A stretch of DNA of 64,000 nt from Sepioteuthis lessoniana (GCA_963585895.1 OY757947.1:31720640-31784639); one strand, 5' to 3'; counted from the stretch's first letter, positions 11,680-23,398 are shown. The notes: generated from the sequence alone by a model not told the origin. Numbers and translations are program-made.

Positions 11680-11981
11680 GCGCTCGCGGGTTGGATGTGT
11701 TATTCAGAGATGTCAAAATAAAAATCCCAGATACGAATTGCGACCGGGGGATGTGAATGACGTCATGTACTGGAAGCGTGCGCGGAGGATTTGGGGGATT
11801 TTAGAAAAGTCAGTTAGTTGAGTTTTAGCGTCCAAAGAAGACGGTTGACTTTCGGGGCTCGCCGAGATCAGACCAGTAGTTTGCAGCTAGGTGCCGCGCG
11901 TGGTTGGGGAGCAGATGGAAAAGGTCAGCATAGAAAGATTGTGTATCACTCTCCTTCTGTCGAAAAACCTTTAACTCAAAG
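11680..11981 (+). promoter_or_regulatory. CpG-rich promoter-like island with CRE site and splice-donor-like end
   Basis: By direct count about 19 CpG dinucleotides lie in 11675-11915, against an AT-rich, CpG-poor background. A palindromic TGACGTCA (CREB/ATF-type site) is at 11758-11765. The island ends in AAAG|GTAATAAGT at 11981/11982, a reasonable donor. The only obvious ATG frame (from about 11915) stops after 19 codons, so any exon here would be noncoding. It could equally be the 5' region of an unrecognised mobile element. Confidence 0.35.
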
Positions 11982-12167
11982 GTAATAAGTTTCGTACCTG
12001 AACTAAGAAGTCGTAAGTGTTTTTCGTGTTTCGGGATTCCTATGTTATCTATATATGAGTTATGAACATTCTATATACATTTCACATATTCATGTATGGG
12101 TATGTCGCATTAAGAATTAAATAACCCTCGAAGGTTGATATACTATTAAACAAAAACGAAAACAAAT

Positions 12168-12395
12168 TAGAATAATTTTCACTAGTTCTCTTTAGAGCTG
12201 CTAGGCAGGTTTTCAAGCGCAAAAAATGGATTTTCTCTCTCTTTCAGCGAAATTAGAAGAGCCTCTCAATGTCTCTCGAGTGAATTTCCACAATTAATTC
12301 ATCCTACATTAAACAAAAAAGAATTGCAAATTCAATGGAAAAGTTAAGTTGTATAAAGTTAGAAATAACTGTACCTTCTATAAAGATGGCTTAAG
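12168..12395 (+). pseudogene. exon-like duplicated segment, copy 1
   Basis: A pyrimidine tract ends in TTTCAG at 12247. The frame that follows gives EIRRASQCLSSEFPQLIHP and then stops after WKS. The same segment recurs at 13105 with a longer open frame. No family was recognised. Confidence 0.35.
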
Positions 12396-12659
12396 AATTG
12401 AATAACCCTCGATAGTTGATATATTATTAAACAAAAAAAAAAAACAAACAAACGCATGACGTTCACCATTTCATGACATGATAACACATAAAAATGGCAT
12501 CGCTTGTGTTGTTGAAAGACACATACTCCCTTTGTTCCCTTCGACTAGCATTTAAACTGTGGCAAATTTAAATCTGAGATACAGTTCGATCAGAGCCCAT
12601 ATTTAGCTGTATTATTTTTTGGAAAGCAATAGGATGCAATATATTTTAATTAAATATGG

Positions 12660-12950
12660 AGGTGCCCGTGGTATAATAGTTATCGTCGTAGGAAATGGAC
12701 ACGGCAACACGATTTCAAATCCTGGACGAGAATGATGAAATGTAATTTCACATAGCACTTGGGAAAGGTATGAATCCAATTATTCTCCCTCCAGCTATGG
12801 GTAAATAGTAGGACAGACTGAGTTCTTCAGTCTTGGTGAGACAACTAGTCTAGGAGAAGGAAAAGTCTGAATTCAAACCTGTTAAACTCCGCTTAAAATA
12901 GATTGACCTTGTGTCATATCCTGCCCGGGTGGAGGGGTTGGTAAATAGGA
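12660..12950 (+). mobile_element. SINE-A copy, full length
   Basis: Near-complete SINE-A from GGTGCCCGTGG to GGGGTTGGTAAATAGG. An imperfect 10-bp target duplication (TTAATTAAAT at 12646, TTAATTGAAT at 12951) flanks it. It lies between the two exon-like segments. Confidence 0.85.
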
Positions 12951-13104
12951 TTAATTGAATCTATAAAGTATAAGTAAACGATTTATGAAATCGTTTCATT
13001 TTATCGGTTTAAGGAATGCATTTTAACGATTGAAAATAAATGAAATTTGTTGTCTTCAACAAAATAATTAAGGGTTAATGTTAATTTGATTAAACCCCTC
13101 CATA

Positions 13105-13438
13105 TCGGAATAATTTTCACTAGTTCCTTTTAGAGCCGCTAGGCAGGTTTTCAAGCGCAAAAAATGGATTTTCTCCCTCTTTCAGCCAAATTAGAAGTGC
13201 CTCTCAATGCCTCTTGAGGGAATTGCCACATTTAATTCATCCTAAATTAAACAAAAAACAATTGCTAATTTATTGGAAAAGTTCAGTTTGTAAAGTTAGA
13301 AATAACTGTAAAAAAGGAATTGATATGATATTGAATCGTTTTAGCAAAATCTTCTCCAACGCATTATCTTATAAGAAAGGATTTCCGGAACATTTTCGAG
13401 GAAAAATCATTGTCCAATGCATTTTATGGTTGAATTAA
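13105..13438 (+). other. exon-like duplicated segment, copy 2, open frame
   Basis: A tract CTCCCTCTTTCAG ends at 13185. The frame starting at 13187 stays open for about 83 codons to the stop at 13438: first QIRSASQCLLRELPHLIHP, then LNKKQLLIYWKSSVCKVRNN. Shared codon frame with copy 1 over some 30 residues suggests a once-coding exon. The last part already consists of minisatellite sequence (AAAATCATTGTCCAATGC). Family unknown. Confidence 0.35.
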
Positions 13439-14455
13439 TTATCAATGCATTTTATAGTAAAATCATCGTCCATGCATTTTAAGAAAATAAAATCCAAAGG
13501 AAATTTAATCCAAAATCATAATGTAGAGTTTTAGAGTAAAAATCATTTTAATGCATTTCTATTGTAAAATCATTGTCTTATGATTTTTTATAGTAAAATC
13601 ATTGTTCAACGCAATTTTAGAGTAAAATCATTATCTAATGAATTTTTATAGTAAAATCATTGTTCAACGCAATTTTAGAGTAAAATCATTGTCTAATGAT
13701 TTTTTATAGTAAAATCATTGTTCAACGCAATTTTAGAGTAAAATCATTATCTAATGAATTTTTATAGTAAAATCATTGTTCAACGCAATTTTAGAGTAAA
13801 ATCATTGTCTAATGATTTTTTATAGTAAAATCATTGTTCAACGCAATTTTAGAGTAAAATCATTGTCTCATGAATTTTTATAGTAAAATCATTGTTCAAC
13901 GCAATTTTAGAGTAAAATCATTATCTAATGAATTTTTATAGTAAAATCATTGTTCAACGCAATTTTAGAGTAAAATCATTGTCTAATGATTTTTTATAGT
14001 AAAATCATTGTTCAACGCAATTTTAGAGTAAAATCATTATCTAATGAATTTTTATAGTAAAATCATTGTTCAACGCAATTTTAGAGTAAAATCATTATCT
14101 AATGAATTTTTATAGTAAAATCATTGTTCAACGCAATTTTAGAGTAAAATCATTGTCTAATGATTTTTTATAGTAAAATAATTGTTCAACGCAATTTTAG
14201 AGTAAAATCATTATCTAATGAATTTTTATAGTAAAATCATTGTTCAACGCAATTTTAGAGTAAAATCATTGTCTAATGAATTTTTATAGTAAAATAATTG
14301 TTCAACGCAATTTTAAAGTAAAATCATTGTCTCATGAATTTTTATAGTAAAATAATTGTTCAACGCAATTTTAAAGTAAAATCATTGTCTCCTGAATTTT
14401 TATAGTAAAATAATTGTTCAACGCAATTTTAGAGTAAAATCATTGTCTCATTTCA
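13439..14455. repeat. 58-bp minisatellite (two 29-bp half-units)
   Basis: Alternating half-units AGTAAAATCATTGTTCAACG.. and AGTAAAATCATTRTCTAATG.. are each 29 bp. Consecutive ATTGTTCAACGC motifs (for example 13608 and 13666) are 58 bp apart. The 5' edge grades into the exon-like segment. Confidence 0.95.
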
Positions 14456-14690
14456 ATCATACATCTTAGATGCATCAGGGAGGTCTTCAGTGGTGCGCTG
14501 TCTTCATTGCCGATTTCGGGTTATTTCTGCATCATATCAGCTCCGACAGTAACCCCGGCTTGACTCTTAAAGAGCCAAGCCGCCTCCGTGATCGCGACGT
14601 GCTACGCTCGTGCCTCTACCAAAGCAAAGAAAAAATAAATAAAAAGCCGGACTTCGGCCGTTCTTATAGACATCTGTCATGAATTTTTAT
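14456..14690 (+). other. GC-rich insert inside minisatellite
   Basis: About 215 bp of balanced composition interrupts the AT-rich array. It contains a near-perfect palindrome (GGCTTG..CTCTT/AAGAG..CAAGCC), an A-rich run (AAAGCAAAGAAAAAATAAAT) and a GCCGGACTTCGGC hairpin at its 3' end. The array resumes with ATGAATTTTTATAGTAA. It looks like a small retroposed unit of unknown origin. Confidence 0.5.
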
Positions 14691-15635
14691 AGTAATTTTA
14701 GAGTAAAATCATTGTTCAACGCAATTTTAGAGTAAAATCATTGTCTCATGAATTTTTATAGTAAAATAATTGTTCAACGCAATTTTGTAGTAAAATCATT
14801 GTCCAATGCATTTTTATAGTAAAATAAGTGTTCAAAGAAGTTTTATAGTAAAATCATTGTCCAATGCATTTTGATAATAAAATCATTGCCCAACGCATTT
14901 TTATAGTAAAATCATTGTCCAATGAATTTTTATAGTAAAATCGTCTCCAATGAATAATTAAAAGCAAAATCAATTTTCATTGCATTTTATAGTAAAAATC
15001 ATTTCAAATACATTTTTATTGTAAAAGTCATTTCAATGGATTTTTATAATGAAATCATTTTCCAATGAATTTTTATCGTTCAATCATTATCCAATAGAGT
15101 TTTATAGTAAAAATCGTTTCAATGGATTTTTATAAAGAAATCATTGTCTAATGAATTTTTACCGTAATATCATTACAAAAAAAATTTAAAGCAATATTGT
15201 TTTTAATGCATTTTCATTGTAAGATAATTTCAAGTTTTTTTTTAATAGTAAAATCGCTTTCAATGCATTTTTATAGTAAAGCAATTTTCAGTGTGTTGGA
15301 ATTAAAAATTATTGTCCAAAACCGTTTTTATAATAACATCATTTCCTGTACATTTTTATTGTAAAATCATTTGCAAAACGTTTTTATGATAAAATCTTCG
15401 TCCAATGTATTTTTTCTGCAAAACTATATCCAATAAATTTTTTGTTACAATCAATTCCTGTACTTTTTTTTAGTTGAATCATTTCCAATGTGGTTTTATT
15501 GTAAAATCCATGTCTCATGCATATTTAAAGTAGAAAATTTCCAATGTTCTAGCAAAAAAATTCAATGCATTTTTATTGTTAAATCATTATCCAGTTATAT
15601 CTTCATAGAAAAATCATTGTTCAAACTAATTTATC
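14691..15635. repeat. diverged continuation of the 29-bp array
   Basis: The same TATAGTAAAATCATTGTCCAATG theme continues with increasing substitutions and indels away from the homogeneous core. Confidence 0.85.
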
Positions 15636-16235
15636 ATCATCATCATGTCGTCCCGCTAGCACGGATATCCCTGACCCTCTCTCGCCACTTCTCCCATCGT
15701 TCATCGCCTCTGGCAGGTCTTCAGGGCTACATACCGTATCATCACATAGCTGCTGTATGTATATTATAGCTGGTCGTCCTGCTTTTGCTCGGCCATATGT
15801 GGGGGTCCATCGGAGTACATCACTTATGAGCTCGTCCCTGCTTCTCCATCAGTGTCCTGTGTGTCTGGTTTGTCTAACTTGTATAGTTTTCGTGATGGGT
15901 GGCAGGTGGCCGTATAGTTGGTGCTTTGTGGGGTGTTGCCGCCAGGACTTATTCCATATTGCTCGCAACATTCTTGTGTAATTGCCGTCTAGTGTCTTCT
16001 CCAGCCGTTTAGTTAGCGTCCAAGTAGTGCATCCATACAGCTGTATCGACGCGACCGCTTCCTGGAAGAAACTGCGTTTCATTTTATCGGTCAGGTTTGA
16101 TTTCCATATGATCGATAGCTTATCGATAGCTGTCCATGCCTTCGTTAGCCGCGTGTTGATGTCTTTTTCGGTTGATGAAACACTGCTTCCTTGGTAGGTG
16201 AATTTGTCTACCAGTTTCAGAGAGGTTCTAATTTA
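15636..16235 (-). pseudogene. RTE-like LINE 3' end
   Basis: On the minus strand this encodes reverse-transcriptase-end text: SIQLYGCTTWTLTKRLEKTL, then GNYTRMLRAIWNKSWRQHP. It ends in an ATG/ATC triplet run (ATCATCATCATCAT on the plus strand) typical of RTE-clade 3' tails. It is inserted in the 29-bp array and 5'-truncated; frames continue only over parts. Confidence 0.85.
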
Positions 16236-17060
16236 TAGTAAAAATAAATTCCAATGCATTTTTATTGTTAAATCATTGTCCAATTATATCTTCATAGAAA
16301 AATTCCAATCTATTTTCATAGTAAAATTCATTTTTCATTCATTTTCTGTACATTTTTGTTGTAAAAAAAATTCCAAATTATTTTTTTTGGCAAAAATAAA
16401 TTTCAGTGTACATTTAGTAAAATGCATTTTCAGTGTAATTTTTATTGTAAAACTCAATTTCCAATACATTTGTATAGTACAAATATTTTCCAATGCGTTT
16501 TTTATAGTAAAACTTTCTCTCGTGTATTTTTATAATAATATGATTTTCCGATTCATTTTCATTGTAAAAATAATTTCCAATGTGTTTCAATCGTAAAATT
16601 ATGTTTCGTACATTTTTATAACAAAATCATTTCTTTATATTTTTAAAATAAAAATATTTTCGAATGTAATTTTTTAATAAAAATCAATTTTCATCATAAT
16701 GAATATTTCCAATTTTTTGGGGATAAAAAACTAATTTTCTTAACTTTTTTATAATAATATTTTTATGATAGATTTTTATGATAAAATCATTTTCCAATCT
16801 ATTTTTATAGTAAAATCATTTCTAATGAATTTTATAGGAAAAATAATTCCTCACACATTTTTATAAAAAAATCATTTTCCAATCTATTTTTATAGTAAAA
16901 TTATTTCTAGTGCATTTTAAAGTAAAAATCATTCCTCACGCATTTTTATAATAGAATAATTTTCCAATCTATTTTCATAGTAAAATCCCCGTCCTACATA
17001 TTTTAAAGTAAAATCATATTATTACATTTTTTGTAATAAATTCCTTTTCCAATGCAAAAC
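16236..17060. repeat. highly diverged 29-bp array, distal part
   Basis: Irregular units such as TTTTTATAGTAAAATCATTTC continue beyond the LINE insertion until about 17060. Apparent reading frames in it are noncoding. Confidence 0.75.
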
Positions 17061-17139
17061 TTCGAAAATTTTGAAAAATTACATATTGTCATTTGTATAA
17101 AGAAAAGGTTGTGATTGTTTACAAATGATTTTCATTAGT

Positions 17140-17760
17140 TTTTCTAAACCATAACTGCCAAACTGAATTGTTTCTTATGCTAAACTGAAGTATTTCAAAT
17201 AGAACTGTTTTTTGACATTGAAACTGTTTTTACACTAAACTGAAATATTTAACATAGAACTGATTTGACATGTGACTGTGTATAAACGGGATCTGTGCTT
17301 ATACCAAACTGAATTAGCTGAATTAAAACTACTCGATTAAACTGAGTAGCTCGAAATAGAAATGTTTTTGACAATTAAACCGTACTTACATTTAAACAGC
17401 ATACTTATGCTAAGCTGAATTATTTGAAATTGAACTGTTTTTGACATTGAAACTGTACTTACACTAAACTAGATTGTTATATATTGCTGCTTAAATAGTT
17501 TGAAATAGAAATGTTTTTGATAATTAAACTGTGTACTCATGCTAAACTGAATAGTTTGAAATAGAACTGATTATTTACATAAAAATGGATTTGGCGTTAA
17601 ATAACCTACAAAGGTTGATATGCAATAAAATGAAACAAAACCACCAACCAACTAAACCATAACGTTAAATAACCCATCAAGGGTTGACGTGGCATAAAAA
17701 TAATCACCAATTCAATCAACTAACCGACTGACCAACCACCTTCTAAGAAAATATCTGTGA
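17140..17760 (+). mobile_element. Rep-H copy, head missing
   Basis: Many sense body units (CTAAACTGAATTGTTTGAAA-like) lead to the hairpin tail at about 17585-17660 (GGCGTTAAATAACC..GGTTGATATGC) and CCAACCAACTAAACC. A second diverged tail follows at 17660-17700. Confidence 0.75.
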
Positions 17761-18284
17761 GAAAAAAAGCTAAAAAAACGATACAGTTCTCTATTTCAAC
17801 GTCAAATAACCGAAGTTAAAAGTGAGTTTTTAAATCTTTAGAGAGATCCATCACCAAAGGAAAATATTAACTGTCCTGTTGAAAAAATGACATGTAAGAT
17901 TAAAAAAAGGTATTAAAGATTAAGAGCACAATTTTTCTCAACTGTAAAACAAGAAGAGAAATTATTTGTGCAAATTATCTGTCCTTTAAAGTCGATAATC
18001 GATAAAAGAAAAAACAAAAAACAAAAAAGAGAAAAGTAAACGAAGTAAATTAACTTCAGGCCAAATTCAATATTCAGTCAGTATTGAAAGCCAACACCAT
18101 CACTCGGCACAAAGACAAAAATGATTTATTGAATAATCACAAAACCAAGGGTAATTAGAATCTACCAGGGGATTTAGCACGAATTCTTTTTTGATGAATA
18201 AATATTTGGTAAATGAATTAAGAAACGTTCTAAAAGTCCTCAGTCCTAAAATATCTCTGAAGGCAACTGGATTAATTTTAATGT
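17761..18284. other. unassigned AT-rich stretch
   Basis: A-rich DNA with no supported feature. Confidence 0.4.
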
Positions 18285-18390
18285 TGAATGGTTTCTTCGT
18301 TTAATGGCATATCAACTATCATGGGTTATTTAATGCCAAAGCTATTCTTGTAGAAGAACATATGGGATGCTATATGTATAAATTTCTGAG
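18285..18390 (-). mobile_element. SINE-B 3' fragment
   Basis: Antisense tail TTTAATGGCATATCAAC..GGGTTATTTAATGCC and adjoining AAGAACA segment. Confidence 0.7.
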
Positions 18391-18424
18391 ATGAAGGTTG
18401 AGTATTACTATTACTAGAATATTA

Positions 18425-18720
18425 CTATTATTAAGATATTCGATGTTTGACCTCATCCTTCTTGTTATGATTACAATGTTTCGGCCGATATGTCCTTCGG
18501 CCTTCTTTAAGTGTTTCATGTCGAACTCAGAAAGTCACAGAGAATCTCAAACTGAACCGTTTATTTGAACCTCATGGGTAGACTGTTCCATTTCTATTAA
18601 CAAGAGTTGAATTAGAGTAAGTATTCCTTGTCAGTCTCACCTGTTGTTGGGATTGAACCTGCAACCATCTGATGATTTCACTTAGAAGCACCTTCCAACA
18701 AAACGCCTTATCTACTGCTT
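18425..18720 (-). mobile_element. SINE-E copy
   Basis: Antisense core (reverse of AAAGAAGGCCGAAGGACATA followed by TCGGCCGAAACATTGT at about 18475-18517). The tRNA-like head with GGGATTGAACCTGC lies near 18650. It resembles the copies at 30023 and 57660. Confidence 0.65.
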
Positions 18721-18774
18721 CATGTATCATTGCCGACAGAAAAAGGGATTCATAGCGTTTCCATTTATATTTGT

Positions 18775-18836
18775 TCGAAAGTAAAAGTAACTGTGCGACT
18801 TGAGTTCGAACTCGCTTACTTCGAGGCTCCAGTTTA
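18775..18836 (-). mobile_element. SINE-B head fragment
   Basis: Contains GAGTTCGAACTCGCTTACTT, the reverse complement of the SINE-B B-box region. Confidence 0.5.
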
Positions 18837-18837
18837 G

Positions 18838-19232
18838 TAGCTTTAGTTTGGTTTTATGGCATATCAACCATTGTAGGTTATTTAATACCGAATCCATTTT
18901 TATACATGTAAAACAGTTCTACTTCAAACTATTCAGTTTAACATAAGTACACCGTTTAAATGCCAAAACAGTTTTATTTCAAACAATTCAGTTTAGCATA
19001 ATTACACAGTTTAGTTCTATTTGACTCATAGATAGGACCCTGTCATGTGCTACCACTCCGGGTCAGAGTGTACCTGAGAGCGATGGCAATAAAAGGGGTT
19101 CTGCGCATTCCCCAAAGCTCCAGAATTACTGGAGCCTCAGCATTAGATTTTTAGTGTCATATCGAAGATACACTTTGGAGAGTCTTGCCCTTCTGCAAAG
19201 ATGCAGTCAGTGTATTCTACAGCCCCAGGACA
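18838..19232 (-). mobile_element. Rep-H copy, full length
   Basis: Compact antisense copy: tail hairpin 18850-18890, two body units, GACTCATAGATAGGACCC, CACTCCGGGTCAGAGTG, and the head ending GTGTATTCTACAGCCCCAG. It is useful as a reference for the family layout (about 395 bp). Confidence 0.85.
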
Positions 19233-19425
19233 TTCGCATTCACAAATCCTTAAATTAAAAAGGATTATTCCTATCAAAACAATCTTTATAAAAACAGCAA
19301 CTGTTAAATTATCTATATTATTATAAATCTCCAAAATAAGTTTGGTTTGGTTTGGTTTTTCTCGACTGTAAAACCGGGAAAATCAAGAAAAAAAAGTACT
19401 AATATAATTAATATTATCAATGATA

Positions 19426-19709
19426 AGGAGGTGCCCGTGGTGTAATGGTTATCGTCATAGGAAACGGACACGGCGACTCGAGTTCAAATCCTGGGCGTAA
19501 ATGATTGCATTTCACATAGCACTAATATCTTTGGGAAAGGTATGAATCCAATTATTCTCCCTCCAGCTATGGGTAAATAGTAGGACAGACTAGGTTCTTC
19601 AGTCTTGGTGAGGCAACTAGTCTAGGAAAAGGAAAAGTCTGAATTCAAACTCCGCTTAAAAATTGACCTTGTGTCATATCCTGCCCGAGCGGAGGGGTTG
19701 GTAAAAAGG
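19426..19709 (+). mobile_element. SINE-A copy, full length
   Basis: Complete module order from GGTGCCCGTGGTGTAATGG to GAGCGGAGGGGTTGG, with a small deletion before CTCCGCTTAAAAATTG. Confidence 0.9.
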
Positions 19710-19929
19710 ATTATAAATGATAATATTTTAATCCGTAGAGTAGAATTTTAGATAATGACAATCGGTATATAAAAGGCCCCCCAAAAGTCTAAGCTGATAG
19801 GAGTTTCCAGGTAGATAATTTTGGTCGAATATCGCAAATTCTAAATCTATATATGGCATATAAGACGCAGAGGAATTTTTAAAGATATTTTTAGTAAAAT
19901 TAAGAGCGTCTTATATGCTGTCAGTTACG

Positions 19930-20512
19930 GTAGTTGATAAGATCACATACCTCTTTAGCAATATCTCATCTAATGAAACCAATGTCAACATACGCATTGG
20001 TAAAGGGTGAACTATTATTAACAGGTTATCGACCCTATGAAAATTTGATCTCTCTTATAAACTAAAACGGAAATTCTTACCAACCACGCTTTGTCAGTAC
20101 TATTGTACGGTAGTAACACTTGGACTATATCGAAATTCTCATAAAAAATCAGGATAGGAACTATTCAAGGATGCTACGTGTTTTGTTGAATAAGTACTGT
20201 AAAAAACACCCAACAAAACAGCAGCTTTACGACCACTTACCACCTATCTCACGAACAATGCAGAAATACAAGCCGGGAACGTGAATACAAAATCATATAC
20301 GACGTTCTCTTGTAGATGACTACACGTGGACGCATCATTGCTGGCCTACCAGAAAAAATTTATATTCATCAGCACTGTGTGGATACTGACGGCCGTCTAT
20401 ATGTCTCTTCAAGAGCAATGGTCTATAGGGACGGGTTGTGAAAGGGAATCAAGAGAATACGTGCTCTCAGCACTCTTTGATGACGATGATGATGATGATT
20501 AGTTTAGATAAC
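19930..20512 (+). pseudogene. RTE-like LINE 3' end
   Basis: Degenerate sense copy of the same LINE as at 15636. It holds the YLFSN-ISS and VNIRIGK segment near 19950, then ACAAAACAGCAGCTTTACG (TKQQLY) near 20210, and a terminal GATGACGATGATGATGATGA. Multiple frameshifts are present. Confidence 0.75.
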
Positions 20513-20919
20513 CAATAACATACGTGATGTTAAAACAATGCAATGTTTTACAGCTTTTACGATTTGGTGTTGAACAAGAAAATCCAGTACCATTATGTTT
20601 CTAATCCTGACATCATTGTAGAACGGGGAGAAGCGTAAGTCCGAATAGAAAGGATAAAATTCCCCCCTTCCCCATCAGAACATAATCACTTTAGGGAATA
20701 GATTGATCATTCCGAAACCAATTAGGAAAATGAGGTATTTTAACAGATCGACATTCTACTAGAGATATAGGATAGTGCATTTTTTCAATATACGATTATT
20801 GCTTTCCACGAATCGATCTCAAGTGTGTTCATTACTAATTCATTATCTAACGATCTCAGTATAAGCTCTTTATGTGGACTATCTATCTATCTATCTATCA
20901 GTCTGTTAATATCTACCTG
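20513..20919. other. unassigned stretch
   Basis: No gene or repeat was recognised, apart from a short (CTAT)n run at about 20880-20897. Confidence 0.4.
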
Positions 20920-20973
20920 TTCATATATATATATATATATATATCATCATCTTCTTTATTTTTAAATATAGCA

Positions 20974-21025
<52 letters not shown>

Positions 21026-21031
21026 TAATAT

Positions 21032-21073
<42 letters not shown>

Positions 21074-21143
21074 TCTACCACAAATATTGAATACTCATTA
21101 TTTTTATATATACCAAACTATATATATATATATACATATATAT
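20920..21143. repeat. (TA)n microsatellite cluster
   Basis: Several TA runs are separated by short unique spacers. The spacers (CTAATATTGA, CTCTACCACAAATATTGAA) recur on the other side of the hAT-like copy near 22165-22250. Confidence 0.85.
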
Positions 21144-22130
21144 CAGTGGCAACTCTAGCCTATTTTTGCTACTCGTGATCTGTCCCCCGTCCTCTGTCAA
21201 CTTCAGTTCCCAACCCGTGGTCCGTGGACCCAAAGTAAGTCATCATAGTTGCTATTGCGTGATTCTCCATTGTATAGCTCAGATTGACAAACGTACCTTG
21301 CATGGTGTTTTTTTTGTAAACAATCAAGATACTATATAATTTGTAGTCTTGTTAATACAGTAGATAAGATAATTTTTTTTCCTTTCAAAAGTATAGAAGA
21401 AAAGAGATGATGTTCATTACTATGACAAGAAAAATGTTTATTAGAATAAAGAAATTGATGACAATATACACAGACACAGCTAGTAGTTTCAATTTCGCTT
21501 AAAATAAAGATTATTTGTTGAAAATGTATTCAAATAAACAAATTTTAGTTACAGAATCTAATATATGCAACATTCATTAAAGAAATAGAGATCTGTTAGT
21601 GAAAAAACGAATTAAAACACGCCGTTTAACCAACATTTACCATAGCGATGATGATGACGTCGGCGACGGCAATAATCTGCTACCCCCCCCTCTCTCTCTC
21701 TCTCGGTCCCTCTCCCTCTTCCTAAGACAGCTGTCAGAATGTGCTAAGATTTTTGGGCACGGTGTTTGAGTTGCTCTTGCTATTGGCTACAGCCAAAAGC
21801 AGATTTCTCTAACATTACTGTTATTATAAGGGTCTAGTGCTCGGCACGGATAGCGCGTGTTCAACAATTTAGCCGATTTTATGAGATGTTCAATGAATCT
21901 GACGGTGGCTGGACAAAGACCATCCGTTCAAAACAGCACCGTTGTATTATTCCCAAATATATTTACGGCTACTTAGTTATCGAAACTTGAATAGATACGT
22001 AATTTAATTGAGATCAGACTAAGTATGTTTGCTTGAAATTAATGGATGATTTTTAACCCATTTTGAATAACATTGACCGAATTATTGGTCATGCCGGGCA
22101 CGAGTAGCACTAGTTCCGTCTCCGCCCCTG
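21144..22130 (-). mobile_element. hAT-like non-autonomous element, copy 2 (inverted)
   Basis: Reverse-complement copy of 6212-7236, about 40 bp shorter, starting CAGTGGCAAC and ending TCCGCCCCTG. Subterminal CTACTCGTG is conserved at the left end. It too is bounded by TA runs. Confidence 0.65.
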
Positions 22131-22172
<42 letters not shown>

Positions 22173-22178
22173 TAACAT

Positions 22179-22229
<51 letters not shown>

Positions 22230-22332
22230 CTATCACAAATATTGAGTACTTTTTAATTCTAGATATAGCAATATATATATATATATATATATATATATCA
22301 TCCTCATCTTCTTTATTTTCAAATATAGCAGA

Positions 22333-22388
<56 letters not shown>
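22131..22388. repeat. (TA)n cluster ending in (TG)n
   Basis: TA runs with duplicated spacer motifs, then a TA-to-TG compound run. Reading frames through it encode only YIYIYI-type low complexity. Confidence 0.9.
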
Positions 22389-22392
<4 letters not shown>

Positions 22393-22639
22393 ATTCCTTC
22401 AAGTCAAATGCATATCTTATAATTATTAGTACAAATAATTCAAAATAATTGTTTACTTCTTACAATTGCTTTAACAAAACTCAATAAAAACTATCAAGCA
22501 CTCATAATATCACTCTGATATATTTTTCATCAAATTTTGTTTCGACATTGAACTAAATGTTTATAGTATTTAAAACATTTTGCAATAATAGCCATGAATT
22601 TATAAACTTTTGAAAACAAATGTTCCTCTGCACAGTTCT

Positions 22640-22760
22640 TTATGAACTGTCTTCGAAAGTAGTAGACGAATTCATATACCTCGGTAATAATATCTCATCG
22701 GCTAAAAGCGCGGTCATCATACGCATAGATAAAGCATCACGTACCATCTAACAAGACAGA
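22640..22760 (+). pseudogene. RTE-like LINE internal fragment
   Basis: Sense segment reading DEFIYLGNNISS-type text (GACGAATTCATATACCTCGG). It shares a derived run AAAAGCGCGGTCATCATACG with 24058. Confidence 0.6.
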
Positions 22761-22913
22761 ACAACTACCAAAGTAAATGATAACTGTGAATGTTCTAATA
22801 AATGCTTGATATAAAATCATATGAAATTCCTTTTCGTTTATAGATCTCACTCTGTTCCTATCTTTCCATCTATCTATTCATATATTGATATTGAATTAGT
22901 ACAACTATATATA

Positions 22914-22949
<36 letters not shown>

Positions 22950-23398
22950 GTTGTAACTTCGGACTACACATGAAATCCTGGGTAAGTTTATGCTAAATTT
23001 AATAATAAACTGGGTGTCTCAATAGATATTGGACCCACGTGACTGCTAATAACTCTTCCAAACATTGTTTTTCTTTCAGATTTGAAAATATTATACTATA
23101 ACTAATAATCGTCGATCACCATACCTTGGACAAGAAAGGGAAATATTTTCTGTCATTGGAGACAAAATTATTCAAAAGTGTCTCAAAATAGATGCAACCT
23201 ATTTATATGATAATGATTTATTACTGGGACCGCATGTCCTGGAAGCTGATGTAATAAAAAACATTTATTTGATGTCTCAAGCTCAAAGGATGCATTTTTA
23301 CAAGACATATTCCAAATGACCGCCATTGTGGTTGTCCCTGCAATAAAACATTCTCATATAAATGGGATGCATCTATTTTGAGACTCTGTATATATATA
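22761..23398. other. unassigned stretch with short (TA)n
   Basis: A TA run is at about 22905-22946. The rest is unassigned AT-rich sequence. Two copies of the theme TCAAAATAGATGCA / AAATGGGATGCATC lie near 23185 and 23360 in opposite directions. Confidence 0.4.

Noticed and set aside
22039-22429. YIYIYI and TTTTHTH-rich frames around compound microsatellites
   Set aside because: Pure translation of (TA)n and (CA)n runs; the same applies near 4000, 20900, 35300, 41200 and 42200.
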